Assembly (NCBI RefSeq): GCF_900104805.1
Contig: NZ_LT629751.1
Span: 4,576,001-4,640,000 of the forward strand
Length of the DNA: 64,000 bases
Direction: 5' to 3'
Source: Pseudomonas oryzae
Lineage (GTDB): Bacteria; Pseudomonadota; Gammaproteobacteria; Pseudomonadales; Pseudomonadaceae
A program made the translations under genes and the position numbers. Under the pieces are notes generated by a model that was not told the DNA's origin, made no database searches, and was given only the letters and a program-made list of their open reading frames with translations. Within the stretch, counting starts at the first letter, position 1; each line of letters starts with the position of its first letter. Below are positions 46,271 through 54,542 of the stretch, piece after piece.

Positions 46271-47758
46271 ATGTTCGAGTCCGCTGAAGTCGGTCACGCC
46301 ATAGACAAGGCCACGTTCGATGCTCAGGTGCCGGCGCTACGCGAAGCGCTTCTGGAGGCCCAGTTCGAGCTTGGGCAGCAGGCGCGCTTTCCGGTGCTGA
46401 TACTGATTGCCGGCATTGAGGGAGCGGGCAAGGAGGAGACGGTCAGGCTGCTCAGCGAATGGATGGATCCGCGCTTCATCGAAGTCAGCACCTTCGATCA
46501 GCCGACCGATGAGGAACTGACCCGTCCGCAGGCCTGGCGCTACTGGCGACAGCTGCCACCTAAGGGCAAGGTTGGAATCTACTTCGGCAATTGGTACGAC
46601 CAGATGCTGCAGGCACGAGTGCACAAGAAAATCGACGAGGCCCAGCTCGACCAGTTCATCGCCGGCGCCGAGCGGCTGGAGCGGATGCTCAGCGAAGAGG
46701 GCACATTGATCTTCAAATTCTGGTTTCATCTGTCAAAGAGGTCAATGAAGGAGCGGCTCGAGACGTTGAAGGACGATCCTTTGCACAGCTGGCAGCTGGG
46801 TCCGCTAGACTGGCAGCAGTCGAAGACTTACGACAAATTTGTTCTTCACGGCGAGCGAGTACTGCGTCGCAGCAGCCGCGAATACGCACCTTGGTATGTG
46901 ATTGAGGGGGAGGACGAGCGCTATCGCAGCATCACGGTCGCTCGTATCCTTCTTGAGGGATTGCAATGCGCGCTGGAGCACAAAACACCGACGGTGCACG
47001 CTCATCATGCCGCGCCATTGGTATCGAGCTTGGACAACCGTGCCCTGCTGGACGCCTTGGACCTGAGCCGGACGTTGACCAAGCAGGAATATCAAGAGCA
47101 GCTTGTCGTCGAGCAGGCCCGCCTGTCCAAATTGATACGTGACAAGCGCATGCGCAAGCACGCGCTGATCACGCTGTTCGAGGGCAATGACGCAGCTGGC
47201 AAGGGCGGGGCTATCCGCCGTGTAGCCGCAGCCTTGGATCCGCGCCTGTACCGTATCGTGCCGATCGGTTCACCGACCGAAGAGGAGTTGTCCCAACCCT
47301 ATCTCTGGCGCTTTTGGCGGCATATCCCGCGGCGTGGAAAATTCACCATCTTTGATCGCTCTTGGTATGGGCGTGTCTTGGTGGAGCGCGTCGAAGAGCT
47401 CTGCAGCCCGGCTGACTGGTTGCGTGCCTACGGTGAGATCAACGATTTCGAGGAGGAGTTGACCAACGCGGGGGTGGTGGTGGCCAAGTTCTGGCTGGCT
47501 ATTGACCAGGAAACTCAGTTGCGACGTTTCAGGGAGCGGGAGGCTACTCCATTCAAACGCTTCAAGATCACTGCAGAGGACTGGCGTAATCGAGAGAAGT
47601 GGGACGCTTACTGCGATGCTGTGGGCGACATGGTCGACCGCACCAGCACTCAAATCTCGCCCTGGACGCTGGTCGAGGCCAACGACAAGCGTTTCGCTCG
47701 GATTAAGATCCTGCGCACCATTAACGATGCGTTGGAGTCAGCGTTCGGCCGCCTGTGA
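46271..47758 (+). CDS. pap: Polyphosphate:AMP phosphotransferase (two-domain PPK2)
   Basis: A 495-residue class II PPK2 enzyme that makes ADP from AMP and polyphosphate. Two PPK2 domains in tandem: the first has GIEGAGKEETVRLL near residue 49 and lacks some catalytic residues, the second has FEGNDAAGKGGAIRRVAAAL near residue 303 and FDRSWYGRVLVERVEEL near residue 365. The length equals Pseudomonas Pap. Start at 46,271 after GGGGAA. Polyphosphate use could regenerate nucleotides or mobilise metal-binding phosphate under stress. Confidence 0.93.
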   Translation: MFESAEVGHAIDKATFDAQVPALREALLEAQFELGQQARFPVLILIAGIEGAGKEETVRLLSEWMDPRFIEVSTFDQPTDEELTRPQAWRYWRQLPPKGKVGIYFGNWYDQMLQARVHKKIDEAQLDQFIAGAERLERMLSEEGTLIFKFWFHLSKRSMKERLETLKDDPLHSWQLGPLDWQQSKTYDKFVLHGERVLRRSSREYAPWYVIEGEDERYRSITVARILLEGLQCALEHKTPTVHAHHAAPLVSSLDNRALLDALDLSRTLTKQEYQEQLVVEQARLSKLIRDKRMRKHALITLFEGNDAAGKGGAIRRVAAALDPRLYRIVPIGSPTEEELSQPYLWRFWRHIPRRGKFTIFDRSWYGRVLVERVEELCSPADWLRAYGEINDFEEELTNAGVVVAKFWLAIDQETQLRRFREREATPFKRFKITAEDWRNREKWDAYCDAVGDMVDRTSTQISPWTLVEANDKRFARIKILRTINDALESAFGRL

Positions 47759-47996
47759 GGCTGGTGACGCCCACGGTTGGGGCTGGTTGTGCAGAGACCT
47801 CAGCAGGCTGTGAAGCGTTCTTAATCTGTTCTGATTCTGTCGGTACGGAGTGTCATGTGCACCAGTCATGTCCCATCACTCGATTGGGCTCATGTCGAGT
47901 AACCATGTGCTGTGTTCACCACCGAGCCTCCCGCGCGGGCACAACCATGCACAACGGAGGTGCGCCGTCGAGAGGCGGTGTGGCTTCAACTGACAG

Positions 47997-48995
47997 TCAG
48001 CGCGCGACAATGCCATTGGGGCCGGCTGAGGTCGGGAACCTGGCAAGTTCCGCATGGCTTTTGAGGTCGACGACCGAAACGCTGTCTTCGAAGGCATTGC
48101 TGACATATGCCCGCGAGCCGTCGCTAGCGATGGAGACGCCGTGGGCTCCGTTGCCGACCTTGGTGGTGGCGATGAGACGGCCGCTGGCGGCATCCAGGAT
48201 GGACAGGGTATGCCCCGGTGCTTGCCGGCTACCTTGATTGGCAACCACCAGCTGCGTACCGTCGGGCGTCACGGAGAGCTGGATGGGGCCGGGGCCGACG
48301 GGATAAGTGGCAATGAGACGGCGGCCCTGTAGGTCTACCACGGCCACTGCGTTCTCCCCGCTGAGGGAGATGAACAGCCGTTGGCCATCAGGAGCAAAGG
48401 CTACTTGCACTGGCTTGCTGCCGACCGCGATGCGGGCGGTCTGGGTGCTGCTGGCTACGTCGATCAGGCTGATATCGTTACTGTCCCGGTTGGCCACGGC
48501 TAGGGTGCGTCCATCCGGGGACAGACGCAGGCCATGCGGGTAGCTGCCGACCTTGATCCTATCCAGAATGCGTTCGGCGTCGAGGTCGACGACGACCACC
48601 GCATGACTGGCTGCGTCTGTTACGAAGGCGAGTTTGCCGCTGCGATCCGGGACCACATGCGCCGGATGGCCTCCGACCTGAATGATCCTCGCCGACTGTA
48701 TCGACTTGTCGGCGTCGAACACCAATAGTCGCCCGCTTTGAGCATCATGGTCCCCATGCCCAGCCTTGGCATTGCCGCCAGGCATGCCAACAATCAGCAG
48801 GGTCTTGCGGTCGGGTGTCATATCCACGTTATGCGGCAGAATATTGAGCGCCAACGTGCGGGTGGTTCGCGCTTCATCGTCGATGATCGTTAGACTGCCG
48901 GCGCCTTCGTTGGCCGCGTAGATGGTTGCGGCACTGCTCGCAGCACTGGCGAGCATGGAAAGCGCCATGCCGACGGCAGCTAGGACTGGTTTCAT
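47997..48995 (-). CDS. Exported YncE-like beta-propeller protein
   Basis: A 332-residue periplasmic protein with a signal peptide (to about residue 22) and about seven repeats of the form DGxxLxVANxxSNxISLID (for example SPDGRTLAVANRDSNDISLI near residue 155). This is the lactonase/YncE-type seven-bladed propeller. A His-containing insert, KAGHGDHDAQSG, lies near residue 80. Function unknown; family members bind DNA, cofactors or act beside cytochromes. Convergent with pap, 238 bp apart with nothing evident between. Confidence 0.85.
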   Translation of the reverse strand: MKPVLAAVGMALSMLASAASSAATIYAANEGAGSLTIIDDEARTTRTLALNILPHNVDMTPDRKTLLIVGMPGGNAKAGHGDHDAQSGRLLVFDADKSIQSARIIQVGGHPAHVVPDRSGKLAFVTDAASHAVVVVDLDAERILDRIKVGSYPHGLRLSPDGRTLAVANRDSNDISLIDVASSTQTARIAVGSKPVQVAFAPDGQRLFISLSGENAVAVVDLQGRRLIATYPVGPGPIQLSVTPDGTQLVVANQGSRQAPGHTLSILDAASGRLIATTKVGNGAHGVSIASDGSRAYVSNAFEDSVSVVDLKSHAELARFPTSAGPNGIVAR

Positions 48996-49333
48996 GGGAG
49001 TACTCCTGGCACGTGGGGCTGATGGTTCGATATACCCCTCCAGCCTAGATCGGCACAGCTTACTCTAGGCTTAGGCGGCCATTACAATTCGGTCAGGAGC
49101 CCAAGGGGAATGGCTTCATTCAGCATGGGGGCCTCGTGTAGGGGCTGCTAGGTGGACGCCCGCGAAGAGCGGCGTGTCTACGTGGTGAACGCGTTGCCGC
49201 CGCCGGGGTGCGCGCCGATTCATGGGGGCTGGTTTTGCTGGCATAAACAGCTCCGGACGGGCTGGAGGCCTTGCGTGGCGCGGCGTCCGATAAGTAACGG
49301 AGTAGCTCCGCGGCTGGACCGCTCGCCTGAGCA
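48996..49333. other. Intergenic stretch, no gene seen
   Basis: 338 bp upstream of the propeller gene. Short frames exist on both strands but their arginine/proline-rich products look like shadow translations. A promoter for the propeller gene is expected near its right-hand side of 48,995; I could not place it. Confidence 0.4.
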
Positions 49334-49504
49334 TCAACGAAAGCGGGCCCGCATGGCCTCTATGGATAGCAGCTTGGAAGCGTGGACGGTGGCTATACGA
49401 TCACACGCAACACGCTCGATGCGGAGATCCTCCAGCTCGTCGAGGAGTGCCTGGTAGGCCTTGGCGCTAAGGGTGACGGCTTCTTGCTTGGACTGGTCAG
49501 ACAT
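49334..49504 (-). CDS. Orphan Phd/RelB-type antitoxin-like protein
   Basis: A 56-residue protein from the start at 49,504 (after AGGAAGTGCTGCC). VTLSAKAYQALLDELEDLRI near residue 9 is the helix-turn seen in many Phd/YefM-like antitoxins, followed by a helix ending KLLSIEAMRARFR. No toxin gene overlaps its 3' end, where it would be expected. Likely an orphaned antitoxin. Confidence 0.55.
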   Translation of the reverse strand: MSDQSKQEAVTLSAKAYQALLDELEDLRIERVACDRIATVHASKLLSIEAMRARFR

Positions 49505-49682
49505 GGCAGCACTTCCTGTAATCTCCAGCGAGGCGACCTGCAGGCTCCATCGTTTTGCCATGGCCAAGAGCTGCCTTTATGAAGTGGCGTTGGTTGGCTG
49601 AAACACCGCCGCCCAACCGTAGGGCCTCTTCCGTGAGTTTCGCGATCCTGGCGTGCTTGTCAGAGACTTTCTTGTGCTTCAT
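49497..49682 (-). CDS. Small hypothetical protein before antitoxin
   Basis: A 61-residue frame, MKHKKVSDKHARIAKLTEEA and on, overlapping the antitoxin start by 8 bp. The first 45 residues look like a helical, possibly DNA-binding protein; the last ten look like frame noise, so the gene may be 3'-truncated by a frameshift. No family recognised. Confidence 0.35.
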   Translation of the reverse strand: MKHKKVSDKHARIAKLTEEALRLGGGVSANQRHFIKAALGHGKTMEPAGRLAGDYRKCCHV

Positions 49683-49893
49683 GCCTGCCTCATGCGGGGG
49701 TTGTGTCACGAGATGTTAAGTGTCACTGAGTGATTACAGCCCCTCAAGCTGAATGTAGCTGCGCTGCCTGCCCATTTCCTGATGCCGGCGGCGGAAACTT
49801 GGTGGCCACGCCGTCCTCCGTTTCGGGCAGATGCCGGCTGAAGTACACACACGACCGCTTTCCCATTGTGGGGAGCACGGGGCGCTCAGGGCG

Positions 49894-50679
49894 TCAGGGG
49901 ATCGAAAGCCGCTGCCGCCAAGGGCGTGCAGCCAAGCGTTGACTGGCAGCCAGATTGCCACCGAAACAGCTGCGGCACAGAGGTTTGTTCAGATCGTCGT
50001 AACGAAGCGGATGGCCGTCTTGGTCAAGCAAGTCGCCGCCGGCAGCCTTGAGTAGGGCATGGCCGGCGACCACGTCGTGTGGTGATACGGGGTAGAGCGA
50101 TACCCCCGCTATGCCGTCGCCGGCGGCCACGCGCGCGAGGCGGTAGGCGATGCTGGACATTGCGCTGAAGCCCGCCGGTGAACAGAGCTCGGCATTCAGC
50201 TCCGGTTTCTGGTTGGCGGCGGTGCTTACGAAGACCACCGTACCGACGTCGAGCTGCCGTGCGGCCAAGTCGGGCGAAATTAGAATGCCGTTACGCAAAA
50301 GGCCGGTCATGCCAGACTCCCAGCTGATGCAGTCTGGCCCGCGCGGAGAAGTCGGCGCATAGACGACGCCCAGTACCGGCTCGGAGTCCCTTAGCAATCC
50401 CACGGAAATGGCAGAGCCCGTCCGGCCTGCCAAAAAATCGGAAGTGCCATCGTTGGGATCCACCACCCAGCAATAGCGTGCCCCCGTCAGTGCGCTCCCG
50501 GTCTCCTCTCCCCAGAAGTCACCCGCCTGCAGTCGGAGCAGCCCCTCGCGCAGCAGGATCTCGACTTCGAGGTCAATATCGGCCTTGTCCTCTTCCCCCC
50601 GCGGGCCTCCCGGGCGAGCGGCTTCGGCGGCGATGAGCGTTCCTGCGCGCAGAATCAGTGGAATCACTTCGTTCAGCAT
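49894..50679 (-). CDS. Inositol monophosphatase/CysQ-family phosphatase
   Basis: A 261-residue Mg2+-dependent sugar or nucleotide phosphatase. Metal-binding motifs are present: FWGEETGS near residue 55, WVVDPNDGTSDFLAG near residue 71, and SPHDVVAGHALLKAAGG near residue 204 (HD replaces the usual WD). Substrate could be inositol phosphate, PAP or an ADP-ribose derivative. Stand-alone, with 93 bp to the nearest same-strand gene. A 150-bp gap to the left (49,710-49,893) shows nothing. Confidence 0.85.
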   Translation of the reverse strand: MLNEVIPLILRAGTLIAAEAARPGGPRGEEDKADIDLEVEILLREGLLRLQAGDFWGEETGSALTGARYCWVVDPNDGTSDFLAGRTGSAISVGLLRDSEPVLGVVYAPTSPRGPDCISWESGMTGLLRNGILISPDLAARQLDVGTVVFVSTAANQKPELNAELCSPAGFSAMSSIAYRLARVAAGDGIAGVSLYPVSPHDVVAGHALLKAAGGDLLDQDGHPLRYDDLNKPLCRSCFGGNLAASQRLAARPWRQRLSIP

Positions 50680-50778
50680 GGGCTGGCCTTGAGCTTACGT
50701 CTTCCAGCTGGCTCAGCGGCGCTCCCTTGGCGTCTCGCCGAGGCAACTACTAAGAAATACTGAGCAGTTGAGGTCAGC

Positions 50779-51039
50779 TCATTCATCCTTGGCTGACTCC
50801 GGTGACGCCGACTCCGCCTGTTCCTCGGCGAGTTCTCGCTCCCACTGGGCGACCAGGGCGTCGACGCGATCCGGAATCTTGGGCGTCTTCGACAGGACGA
50901 GGCGCGGACCATCGCCGACCCAAGCCTCGACCAAGTACAGCGAGTCTCCAACTTGGAGATCGAGCCGCTGCAGAACTTCGTCGGGGAGGCGCAGGGCTGG
51001 CTCCCCGTCCCAGTCTTCGATCGGTAGGTTGATCGGCAT
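50779..51039 (-). CDS. AbrB/MazE-like DNA-binding protein
   Basis: An 86-residue protein with a SpoVT/AbrB swapped-hairpin domain (EPALRLPDEVLQRLDLQVGD, residues 13-32) and an acidic, Glu/Ala/Ser-rich C-terminal tail. This is the layout of MazE/AbrB-type antitoxins, whose acidic tail binds a toxin. No toxin gene follows in the usual place. Probably an orphan antitoxin or small regulator. Confidence 0.65.
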   Translation of the reverse strand: MPINLPIEDWDGEPALRLPDEVLQRLDLQVGDSLYLVEAWVGDGPRLVLSKTPKIPDRVDALVAQWERELAEEQAESASPESAKDE

Positions 51040-51113
51040 GGCCGAATTCCTTCTGTAATAGAGGTTTCCGCAGGGGGAGGCGACGGCGGAGCGCTGTTCG
51101 CGGTTCCCACCGC

Positions 51114-51563
51114 TCAGGCCGTCCGTATGTCCTCGGCAGCTGAGAAAATAGCGCGCTCAGTTCGCAGCCGAGACAGATCAGAGCATGTCCCTTCTATGTA
51201 GCAATTGCCACCCTCGATCACGTGGACGTAATTTGAGTACCCATCTCTATCGTCAATATCCACACGAAGCTCCTGTAGACGCTCCATTTTCCAGCCATCA
51301 CTGCCATTCATGTAGCCGGGGCTGACTAGCATCACTTCTTCAACCCACATGCGATCGTGCTGCTCGCTGAGCAGCCGCTCAAGCTCTGGCGGGGATGGGA
51401 TCAGCAACGTCCTGGTGAAGCTCTCGTCACCGGCTACATACCCGATGGTGGTGTAGAACCAGGGGCACCTGAGAGATAGCTCCACGTAGCGCCAATGGAG
51501 TGAGTTCTCGTCCCCAAACAGCCTTCCCAGAGGCATTTCTGCCTGGCGGTATGTCACAAACAT
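51114..51563 (-). CDS. Hypothetical protein divergent from XRE regulator
   Basis: A 149-residue cytoplasmic-type protein without signal or membrane segments, rich in acidic and aromatic residues (WFYTTIGYVAGDESFTRTLL near residue 35; DIDDRDGYSNYVHVIEGGN near residue 100). No family recognised. It shares the palindromic operator at 51,582 with the divergent XRE regulator, 86 bp between their starts, which suggests regulation by it. Possibly the effector of a small regulatory or defence cassette. Confidence 0.6.
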   Translation of the reverse strand: MFVTYRQAEMPLGRLFGDENSLHWRYVELSLRCPWFYTTIGYVAGDESFTRTLLIPSPPELERLLSEQHDRMWVEEVMLVSPGYMNGSDGWKMERLQELRVDIDDRDGYSNYVHVIEGGNCYIEGTCSDLSRLRTERAIFSAAEDIRTA

Positions 51564-51581
51564 GGCCTTCGCCCCACAAAA

Positions 51582-51614
51582 TGAACACTATAGATTGTAG
51601 CTCTATAGTGTTCA
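51582..51614. promoter_or_regulatory. Perfect 12-bp palindromic operator
   Basis: TGAACACTATAG (51,582-51,593) and its exact complement CTATAGTGTTCA (51,603-51,614) around a nine-base centre. It lies between the divergent genes at 51,563 and 51,650, 18 bp before the first and 35 bp before the second. Almost certainly the binding site of the XRE protein. Confidence 0.8.
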
Positions 51615-51649
51615 ATGGGGCCTTATCGTTCCTTTTGCGAGAGCAGCAA

Positions 51650-51937
51650 ATGGAACTGAAACAGGCATTTGGTACCGCCCTGAAGCGGCAGAGGCTGAGT
51701 AAAGGACTCCCACAAGAGGCTTTCTCGAACGTCAGCAGCCGAACCTACCTAAGCACGCTTGAGCGGGGGCTCAAGAGCCCTACGGTCGAGAAGGTGCATG
51801 AGATTGCATCTGCCATGGGGGTTCATCCGCTGACGATCTTGGCCGACTGCTACCTGCTACAGGACGAAACGCTCACCATCGACGATCTGTTTTCCCGCAT
51901 TCGCATGGAGCTTGTTCAAAGAGAGCGGTCTGCCTGA
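51650..51937 (+). CDS. XRE-family helix-turn-helix regulator
   Basis: A 95-residue repressor-like protein with an N-terminal HTH_3 domain: FGTALKRQRLSKGLPQEAFS, then SSRTYLSTLERGLKSPTVEK as recognition helix and following turn, and VHEIASAMGVHPLTILADCY. The C-terminal 25 residues may dimerise. The start at 51,650 follows GAGAGCAGCAA. Size and layout resemble controller proteins of restriction-modification or toxin systems. Likely autoregulated through the palindrome upstream. Confidence 0.85.
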   Translation: MELKQAFGTALKRQRLSKGLPQEAFSNVSSRTYLSTLERGLKSPTVEKVHEIASAMGVHPLTILADCYLLQDETLTIDDLFSRIRMELVQRERSA

Positions 51938-52180
51938 CACAGCGCCATCCAGATGCACCTATAGGGTGCGAGCAGCAGGCCAAGTGGGGCGTGATCGAGC
52001 TGAACGCAGCTGCATGCGTCAGAGGGGAAAGTCGCTGGTCAATGACTGTCATTTGGATGGGCGAATCAATTCAATTTCGCAAGGGAAGGCGACGGCGGAG
52101 CGCTGCCTGCGGTTCCCACGACTCAGGTTGTTAGGCTAGCAAGGAGGTCGGGCGGCGAAAACTTACGATAATGTATTTTA

Positions 52181-52390
52181 GAACGCGCGCTGATCCGCGA
52201 GCTGCAGCGCGAGGAGATCGCCTTGGCCAAGCAATGTGACGCCTGCCGTGGCCGGAAGAATGCTCTGAGCGACGCCAGGTTCGCCGAGCTGCGTTATCGC
52301 ACCGAGGCGGACGAGCCGAAGGCCGCCCTGGCTCCTGAGTTCGGCATCAGCCGGACCAGCCTCTCTGATCGCCTGCGAACCGGCGAGTAG
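52181..52390 (+). pseudogene. Serine recombinase C-terminal remnant (copy 2)
   Basis: Reads ERALIRELQREEIALAKQ and on to the HTH EFGISRTSLSDRL, ending TAG at 52,388-52,390. It aligns without gaps to the remnant at 13,323 but starts a few codons later and carries substitutions that spoil the helix-turn-helix. No start codon and no catalytic domain. As with copy 1, an mvaT gene follows directly, so the two-gene block was duplicated or acquired twice. Confidence 0.75.
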
Positions 52391-52436
52391 CAGGCCGTAT
52401 CCAATTTGATTCTGTTACGAACCCAAAGGAGTGAAC

Positions 52437-52802
52437 ATGTCCAAACTAGCCGAATTTCGTCGTGCCCAGCGTGAGCTGCAGAAGCAGATGGCCTTGCTTG
52501 AACAGCTGCAGGCCGACGCCAGCCTCCGGCGCGAAATGGAGTTCGAAGACAAGCTTAAGGCGCTGATGGCGGACTACGGCATGGATCTGGCGAAGGTGGT
52601 AGTCATCCTCAATCCGCCGCCCGTCGAGCTGGAGCCGCTTGCCCCGGCTTCCGTGAAGCAGCGCCGCCCCCGCCAGGTGAAGGTGTACGTGCAGCCAGCT
52701 ACCGGCAAGCGTATCGAGACCAAGGGTGCGAACCATACCCAGCTCAAGGCATGGAGGGCTGAGTTTGGTGCTGAAGTGGTGGAGGGCTGGCGACTGGCCT
52801 GA
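52437..52802 (+). CDS. mvaT: MvaT-family H-NS-like silencer (copy 2)
   Basis: A 121-residue silencer, with the coiled-coil SKLAEFRRAQRELQKQMALL and the DNA-binding end RRPRQVKVYVQPATGKR then KGANHTQLKAWRAEFG. It differs from the copy at 13,599 at 18 residues. AAAGGAG precedes the start; even the upstream leader is conserved between the copies. Probably able to form mixed oligomers with the first copy and with host MvaT/MvaU. Confidence 0.87.
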   Translation: MSKLAEFRRAQRELQKQMALLEQLQADASLRREMEFEDKLKALMADYGMDLAKVVVILNPPPVELEPLAPASVKQRRPRQVKVYVQPATGKRIETKGANHTQLKAWRAEFGAEVVEGWRLA

Positions 52803-52950
52803 GCCAACGCGGCCAAGCTTCGGGCAGCCTCACCCCGGCAGGGGCTGACAGCTGCTCGACCGTCAGAAGCAGGACAACAACAGCGGCCGTTAGTGCTGCG
52901 AAAAGCTGAGCTGATAGCTTGGCTCGACGGCAAAGTCATCCCGCGAGTAG

Positions 52951-53121
52951 GTGCTCCTCGAACCTGCCCCAGCGCTTGCCTGCAGCATCGACCGCAGCTA
53001 CATGGGGCGCATCGAGCGTGGCGAGGTGAATATCACCGTCGAGAAGCTGTACCGCATCGCCAGCCTGCTGAGCTGTGATCCAGCTTCCCGCTTGCCTCCA
53101 GTGCCGGAGTTACGGGGCTAG
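52951..53121 (+). pseudogene. XRE regulator remnant
   Basis: The frame reads LACSIDRSYMGRIERGEVNI, then TVEKLYRIASLLSC and PPVPELRG before the stop at 53,121. This is the second half of an XRE helix-turn-helix domain. A stop codon just upstream and the lack of the first helices show truncation. About 150 bp before it (52,803-52,950) show no intact gene. Confidence 0.7.
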
Positions 53122-53336
53122 TCGATTCTGGAACTCAGGAAAGTCCACAGCAGGCCATCGTCACGCTGTTCTTCTATCTTCCCGGCCAGCAGCACCTCAT
53201 CGGCGGTCGGGTAATGACGCAACAGGCGACGCGCCTCAGTGCGTACGGCCTCAGGCAGTATCTTGTTGCGAGACAAATCGACCAGAAACTCTCGGGTTTG
53301 AATGATTGCGCAGGTGCGCTCACTGGGCATCGTCAT
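53118..53336 (-). CDS. BPSL0761-like small protein
   Basis: A 72-residue protein whose start MTMPSERTCAIIQTREFLVD and following EARRLLRHYPTADEVLLAGK match the BPSL0761 family, small proteins common on proteobacterial islands. Function unknown. The family often accompanies XRE regulators, and here it converges with an XRE remnant, overlapping its stop by 4 bp. Confidence 0.75.
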   Translation of the reverse strand: MTMPSERTCAIIQTREFLVDLSRNKILPEAVRTEARRLLRHYPTADEVLLAGKIEEQRDDGLLWTFLSSRID

Positions 53337-53399
53337 TCCGTTCTCCTTACGCCAATCTCATCTAGCTAATGTGCTCTGTCTGGCCATGGATGCATGGGG

Positions 53400-53990
53400 T
53401 CAGGCCGGTGGAGAGCCAGCCAGGGCCTTACTCATCCAAGCAGGCATTTTGCAGGCTGCCAACTGCTTGAGTTCGGCCGGCGTCAGCTCGCTTTTGATCT
53501 TCGCGACTGCAGTCGGATTCACGCCTTTCCTGCCGAGGTAGAAGAACGCTACCAGGGCCAGTCCCACCTTGGTTCCAGCATGCTGCAGCTTTTCTGAGGA
53601 AACATGCCGGAGCCGTATCGTCAGCGCACCGATTCGAATCTCTCGACTTGAGCCGCTCGTATACAGCACCGGCTGTATTTGCATCTGGGTGCTCAGACGA
53701 AATGCCCTGACAGCCTCGGCACCATGCACCTGGATCGTTTCGTGATTCTGCTTGGCGATCACCCGGATCACAGCCAAGGCACTGGGGCGGACACTACCGA
53801 TATACGGACTGATCTTCGGCCGCATGTAGATCCCGCGCCTGATCCGCTCCAGCTGGCCAGCGCTCACCAGCCGGGCTATCGCTTTGCCCACCGCAGAGGG
53901 TGACCCGAGTCCTGCAAAACGTCGAGAGCTGAACGGTCGCCCTTTGGGCAAGTATTTCACCTGTTGCCAGAGGGTGGAGGCTATGGGCAT
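53400..53990 (-). CDS. DUF6088/AbiEi-type antitoxin-like regulator
   Basis: A 196-residue protein with an N-terminal winged helix (SAVGKAIARLVSAGQLERIR then RGIYMRPK near residues 32-58) and a C-terminal AbiEi-like domain. DUF6088 proteins are related to the antitoxin of type IV AbiE systems, which normally precedes a nucleotidyltransferase toxin AbiEii. No such gene follows on this strand. An orphan antitoxin is the simplest reading. Confidence 0.75.
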   Translation of the reverse strand: MPIASTLWQQVKYLPKGRPFSSRRFAGLGSPSAVGKAIARLVSAGQLERIRRGIYMRPKISPYIGSVRPSALAVIRVIAKQNHETIQVHGAEAVRAFRLSTQMQIQPVLYTSGSSREIRIGALTIRLRHVSSEKLQHAGTKVGLALVAFFYLGRKGVNPTAVAKIKSELTPAELKQLAACKMPAWMSKALAGSPPA

Positions 53991-54040
53991 GGTGCATCCA
54001 TGTGATCAGAAAGTTTGCCGCTCATTGGCGTTGACCGATG

Positions 54041-54319
54041 CTACATGCCGTACCTGCCGATGTCGTCATCGCCGCCCAACCCTCCGGCTGTAATCAGTAG
54101 CTTGTAGATCACCCTGGAAAACGCCCAGCTCTTGGCCTCGTTGTCGAGTACTTCCAGCGACAACCTTTCATGGTCGGTCATGGCATGAAGCACAATGTCC
54201 TCCACGCGCTTGGGGAGCAGGCCGTGCATTACCTGTTCGGCGGCCTGGTTGTCGTTGAGTGCCGCGATCGTCACGGAGAGCTGCTTCTTGTCCGAGTCGT
54301 GAGGCTTGCTGTGGCCCAC
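54041..54319 (-). CDS. Hypothetical helical protein
   Basis: A 92-residue soluble protein: a basic, Lys-rich start (MGHSKPHDSDKKQLSVTIAA), then acidic helices (ERLSLEVLDNEAKSWAFSRV near residue 50), ending GGDDDIGRYGM. No family recognised. It lies between the AbiEi-like gene and the island hrpB, in an accessory zone with several gene fragments. Confidence 0.5.
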   Translation of the reverse strand: MGHSKPHDSDKKQLSVTIAALNDNQAAEQVMHGLLPKRVEDIVLHAMTDHERLSLEVLDNEAKSWAFSRVIYKLLITAGGLGGDDDIGRYGM

Positions 54320-54542
54320 TGCGCTGTCTGGCCCGGCTGTGAATTTGGGTGCACTCGTACACTAGTGGTTGGTAGCTGGGCCATACCTTACCTCCGAGAG
54401 ACTCACGTCAAGGGATGCTGTATACGAACTGGTTGGTGACCGGTCGATTTGGCGAGCGAGTCAGCGAAATTACGCAGCCTGAGAAATGAAATGGGCCAAG
54501 GCCGCCTCGGCGGTATACTTTCCGGCTCGATTGGGAGTCACC

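Noticed and set aside
53394-54093. Short plus-strand frames opposite the AbiEi-like gene
   Set aside because: No start signals and no sensible composition; antisense shadows.
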